From Priestia abyssalis (GTDB lineage: Bacteria; Bacillota; Bacilli; Bacillales; Bacillaceae_H), in NCBI RefSeq assembly GCF_002019595.1, contig NZ_KV917369.1, positions 220,458 through 284,457 of the forward strand: a stretch of 64,000 nucleotides of DNA, written 5' to 3'. The notes below the pieces were generated by a model. It saw nothing but the letters and a program-made list of their open reading frames with translations. It did not search any database and had not been told where the DNA came from. Shown here in pieces: positions 61,453-64,000 of the stretch (position 1 is its first letter; each line of letters begins with the position of its first letter). Both the position numbers and the translations under genes were made by a program.

Positions 61453-62279
61453 TGGGAAACAAGTATAACGGAAAAACCTTTACTCTTGAAATTCTCGCTA
61501 TCTTGCTTGGTCTCGTATTTTTAGTGCCGTTCTATTATGTTGTATCAAACTCCTTGAAACCGTTCTCAGAGATTTTGACGAATACATCAGCATTGCCATC
61601 GGCTTTGCAATTTCAAAACTATGTGAATGCGTTCCAGCAAATGAACTATTTAAAAGTATTCACAAACTCACTTATTATCACAGTCGTCAGTAACATTGTT
61701 CTCGTTGTTTTCTGTTCGATGGCAGCGTATATGCTTGTCAGAACAAAAAAGAAAATCAGCGGAATCATCTTTATGATTTTCGTATCGGCAATGGTTATTC
61801 CATTCCAGTCTATCATGATTCCATTAGTGAAAGTAGCAGGTAACTTAGGATTGTTAAACAGTATTTGGGGACTTGTCTTCATGTACTTAGGCTTTGGATC
61901 AGGTATGACCATCTTCTTATATCATGGATTCATTAAAGGAATTCCAGTAGAGCTTGAAGAAGCGGCCATTATTGACGGCTGTTCACCATTAGGTGTGTTT
62001 TGGAGAATTGTTTTCCCGCTGTTAAAACCGATTACAGTAACCATTATGATTTTGAACAGCTTATGGATTTGGAATGACTTCTTGTTACCATTGCTTGTTC
62101 TTCAAGATCCAGAATTGAGAACGATTCCATTAGCAACATTCTTTTTCTTCGGACAATATACAAAACAGTGGGATTTAGCATTGGCAGCATTGGTCATTAG
62201 TATCATCCCATTATTGATTTTCTTCTTCGCAATGCAAAAACATATCATCAAAGGCATTACAAGCGGGTCCATCAAATAA
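61452..62279 (+). CDS. Sugar ABC transporter permease (CUT1, MalG type)
   Basis: A 275-residue, six-helix permease and partner of the preceding gene. The EAA loop reads LEEAAIIDGCSPLGVFWRIV. The first helix is LEILAILLGLVFLVPFYYVV and the periplasmic-side SNSLKPFSEI motif is typical of MalG-like subunits. Its ATG overlaps the upstream stop codon (TAATG). The unusual order here is permease, permease, then binding protein, whereas most Bacillus operons put the binding protein first. Confidence 0.9.
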   Translation: MGNKYNGKTFTLEILAILLGLVFLVPFYYVVSNSLKPFSEILTNTSALPSALQFQNYVNAFQQMNYLKVFTNSLIITVVSNIVLVVFCSMAAYMLVRTKKKISGIIFMIFVSAMVIPFQSIMIPLVKVAGNLGLLNSIWGLVFMYLGFGSGMTIFLYHGFIKGIPVELEEAAIIDGCSPLGVFWRIVFPLLKPITVTIMILNSLWIWNDFLLPLLVLQDPELRTIPLATFFFFGQYTKQWDLALAALVISIIPLLIFFFAMQKHIIKGITSGSIK

Positions 62280-62386
62280 GTTTATTTCTTTTCTTGAATT
62301 GTCTCGCCATCCCTTAGGAAAGGGTTAACGGAGAGACAATAAATGTATGTTAAATAACCGCTTTTATAACATAGGAGGTAAACAAC

Positions 62387-63682
62387 ATGGCAACAAAGAT
62401 GAAACGATTTCCATTAGCAGCAGGTGCGTTGTCTTTCTCGCTTCTTTTTTCAACAGCTTGTTCTAATGATAATGCTGAAGGTGATAAAAAGAGCGGAGGA
62501 GGAAAGGACGGCGAAGTAGTAATTGACATGTTCCAAGGGAAAGTTGAAATCGCCGAACAATTGAAAGCTCTGACTGATCAATATACAAAAGAACACCCGA
62601 ATGTGAAATTCAACATTCAAACAGTCGGCGGCGGTTCCGACTATGGTGCGGCGCTAAAAGCTCAGTTTGCTTCAGGCAATGCACCCGATATCTTTAATAA
62701 CACCGGTTATCAGGATGCCCAAACATGGAAGGACAAGTTAGAAGATTTATCAGACCAACCGTGGACAAAGGAAGCATTTGAAGGGACGCTGGACCCGATG
62801 ACGATGGACGGTAAAGTATATGGACAGCCATTAAACCTGGAAGGATACGGCTTTATTTATAATAAAGATCTATTTGAAAAAGCCGGCATTACAGAAACTC
62901 CAAAAACGTTATCTGAGCTGGAAGCAGCTGCGAAGAAGCTTAAAGCTGCAAGTATTACCCCGTTCTCGGTGGGCTACGGCGAATGGTGGGTATTAGGAAC
63001 GCACGGATTAAACATTTCATTTGCACAACAAGATGATCCGGATGCATTCATTAAGCAGTTAAGTGAAGGAACGGCTAAAATAGAAGGAAACGAGAAGTTT
63101 GATGAATATGTCAAACTGTTGGATTTAACGATTAAATACGGTAATAAAAATCCTTTGACTACAGACTACAATACCCAAGTAACGCAATTTGCAAGCGGCG
63201 AAACCGCTATGCTTCAGCAAGGAAACTGGGTACAGCCAATGCTTGATAAAATTACTCCAGACATGAATGTTGGGATTCTGCCGATGCCACTCAGCGATGA
63301 TGCGGCAGCAAATGATAAACTGGCTGTAGGGGTTCCAAATAACTGGGTCATTCACAACACTGCTCCTGAAGCGGATAAAAAAGCTGCAAAAGATTTCTTG
63401 AACTGGCTTGTAACATCTGATGCCGGTAAAAAAGCGATTGTAGAAGATTTTAAATATATTCCTGCATTTAAAGGAATTGAGGCAAATGGTATTGGTCCTT
63501 TAGGGGAGGAGCTTGTTAGATACTCAAATGAGGGGAAAACCCTTTCTTGGAACTGGATGAAATTCCCTGATGGTGTTCAACAGGAGTTTGGAGCAGCAGC
63601 ACAATCCTATATAGGCGGTCAAACTTCAAAAGAAGAATTTTTAAAAGCTCTTGATAGCAGCTGGGCTAAGTTCAAAAAATAG
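62387..63682 (+). CDS. Sugar ABC transporter substrate-binding lipoprotein
   Basis: A 431-residue family 1 extracellular binding protein. The signal peptide ends in LLFSTACSND, with the lipobox Cys near residue 25. The mature part contains typical sugar-binding regions: LKAQFASGNAPDIFNNTGYQ, MTMDGKVYGQPLNLEGYGFI, TAMLQQGNWVQPMLDK and AVGVPNNWVI. Aromatic residues (Trp in NWVQ, GEWWVLG) fit carbohydrate stacking. AGGAGG precedes the start. It ends the operon, with a terminator 70 bases on. The specific sugar (for example an oligosaccharide) cannot be stated. Confidence 0.9.
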   Translation: MATKMKRFPLAAGALSFSLLFSTACSNDNAEGDKKSGGGKDGEVVIDMFQGKVEIAEQLKALTDQYTKEHPNVKFNIQTVGGGSDYGAALKAQFASGNAPDIFNNTGYQDAQTWKDKLEDLSDQPWTKEAFEGTLDPMTMDGKVYGQPLNLEGYGFIYNKDLFEKAGITETPKTLSELEAAAKKLKAASITPFSVGYGEWWVLGTHGLNISFAQQDDPDAFIKQLSEGTAKIEGNEKFDEYVKLLDLTIKYGNKNPLTTDYNTQVTQFASGETAMLQQGNWVQPMLDKITPDMNVGILPMPLSDDAAANDKLAVGVPNNWVIHNTAPEADKKAAKDFLNWLVTSDAGKKAIVEDFKYIPAFKGIEANGIGPLGEELVRYSNEGKTLSWNWMKFPDGVQQEFGAAAQSYIGGQTSKEEFLKALDSSWAKFKK

Positions 63683-63753
63683 AGTTCTGGTGCAAAAACT
63701 ATTTGATGGAGACATCGTAAAATTTGATTAGCTTTCTTTAATGTTTTAGGATA

Positions 63754-63798
63754 ACAAAACAGCCAAAACTTTTATAAACAGTTCTTGGCTGTTTTGTT
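63754..63798 (+). terminator. Terminator after the sugar ABC operon
   Basis: AACAAAACAGCCAA pairs with TTGGCTGTTTTGTT around a 16-base loop; T-rich on both strands, so it can serve the convergent gene too. Confidence 0.85.
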
Positions 63799-63831
63799 GT
63801 ATCTATGATGAGCTTTTAAAATATTTTTATT

Positions 63832-64000
63832 TTAATGAGGCTCGTAAATATCCCAGGCTACTTTTAGTGATTCAATAATATAATTAGCTGCTTCTTCGAC
63901 ATCAAGATGATCTGTCTTAACTTTTGAATGATGAAGTGAGTATATTTCTTGTCTTTTATAAAAAAGTTCTTCAATCTCTTCAAGGCTACGGCCTTGTAAT
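63832..64000 (-). CDS. Probable shikimate kinase, C-terminal end only
   Basis: The last 56 codons of a minus-strand gene that starts outside the window. The visible sequence begins LQGRSLEEIEELFYKRQEIY and then reads SLHHSKVKTDHLDVEEAANY before the stop. The Arg-x-x-x-Tyr spacing followed by a TD segment and a VEEAANYI helix resembles the C-terminus of shikimate kinase (AroK/AroI). Because the nucleotide-binding P-loop is out of view, other small kinases of the same fold are possible. Confidence 0.5.
   Translation of the reverse strand, partial: LQGRSLEEIEELFYKRQEIYSLHHSKVKTDHLDVEEAANYIIESLKVAWDIYEPH

Overview
The window is chromosomal DNA of a spore-forming member of the Bacillaceae: low GC, strong AGGAGG-type ribosome sites and many spore genes (SpoVR, an alpha/beta SASP, YheC/YheD-type coat proteins, a YjcZ-like miniprotein, PbpF). 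From about 18.8 kb to 60.2 kb the order follows the Bacillus subtilis yheE-yheD-yheC-yheB-yheA / yhaX-hemZ-yhaR-yhaQ-yhaP-yhaM-yhaL-prsA-yhaI-hpr-yhaH-trpP-serC-hit-ecsABC-yhaA / yhfA-hmoB-pbpF-hemE-hemH-yhgD-yhgE neighbourhood, with insertions and losses. I cannot name the species; it is not B. subtilis itself.

Layout. 0-6.9 kb: end of spoVR, a YppF-like gene, a 54-aa membrane miniprotein, an orphan ArsR regulator with its operator, a secreted NlpC/P60 cell-wall hydrolase, guanine deaminase, and a guanidine-I riboswitch driving an SMR exporter pair (ykkCD). 6.9-12.5 kb: a TPP-riboswitch-controlled thiamine operon (tenI-thiO-thiS-thiG-thiF-thiD-thiE). 12.7-15 kb: a cystine-type ABC transporter (tcyABC). 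15.4-18.6 kb: an SASP gene whose sigma-G leader carries a tRNA-like sequence, a zinc-ribbon protein, and msmX with a PucR-type regulator. 18.8-23.9 kb: yheE and four tandem ATP-grasp YheC/D paralogues. 24-36 kb: yheB, yheA, yhaX, hemZ, a metallopeptidase-like protein, an acyl-CoA ligase with the yhaR enoyl-CoA hydratase, the yhaQP ABC exporter, yhaM and yhaL. 36-44 kb: prsA, small spore or membrane proteins, yhaI, hpr(scoC), yhaH, an IS630-type element, trpP with a TRAP-binding site, serC and hit. 44.2-44.7 kb: an unusual tandem-repeat array before ecsABC. 47.8-60.2 kb: yhaA, a PAP2 phosphatase, yhfA, hmoB, pbpF, hemE, hemH, yhgD, yhgE. 60.4-64 kb: a CUT1 sugar ABC transporter without its own ATPase, and the end of a probable shikimate kinase gene.

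The genes connect in several ways. MsmX (16.3 kb) is a good candidate for the missing ATPase of the sugar transporter at 60.5-63.7 kb. HemZ, HemE, HemH and HmoB cover haem synthesis and haem breakdown, but hemY is not at its usual place after hemH. YhgD probably controls both itself and yhgE through a shared TGACC-N13-GGTCA operator. Cre-like sites precede msmX and the acyl-CoA ligase.

The least explained content lies between genes. There are at least four families of dispersed repeats of about 50-210 bp. Families A/B and C keep hairpin loops and flanking blocks while their stems change in a compensated way, which points to conserved RNA structure. The other standout signals are the ~70-bp tandem array before ecsA and the tRNA-like sequence in the SASP leader.
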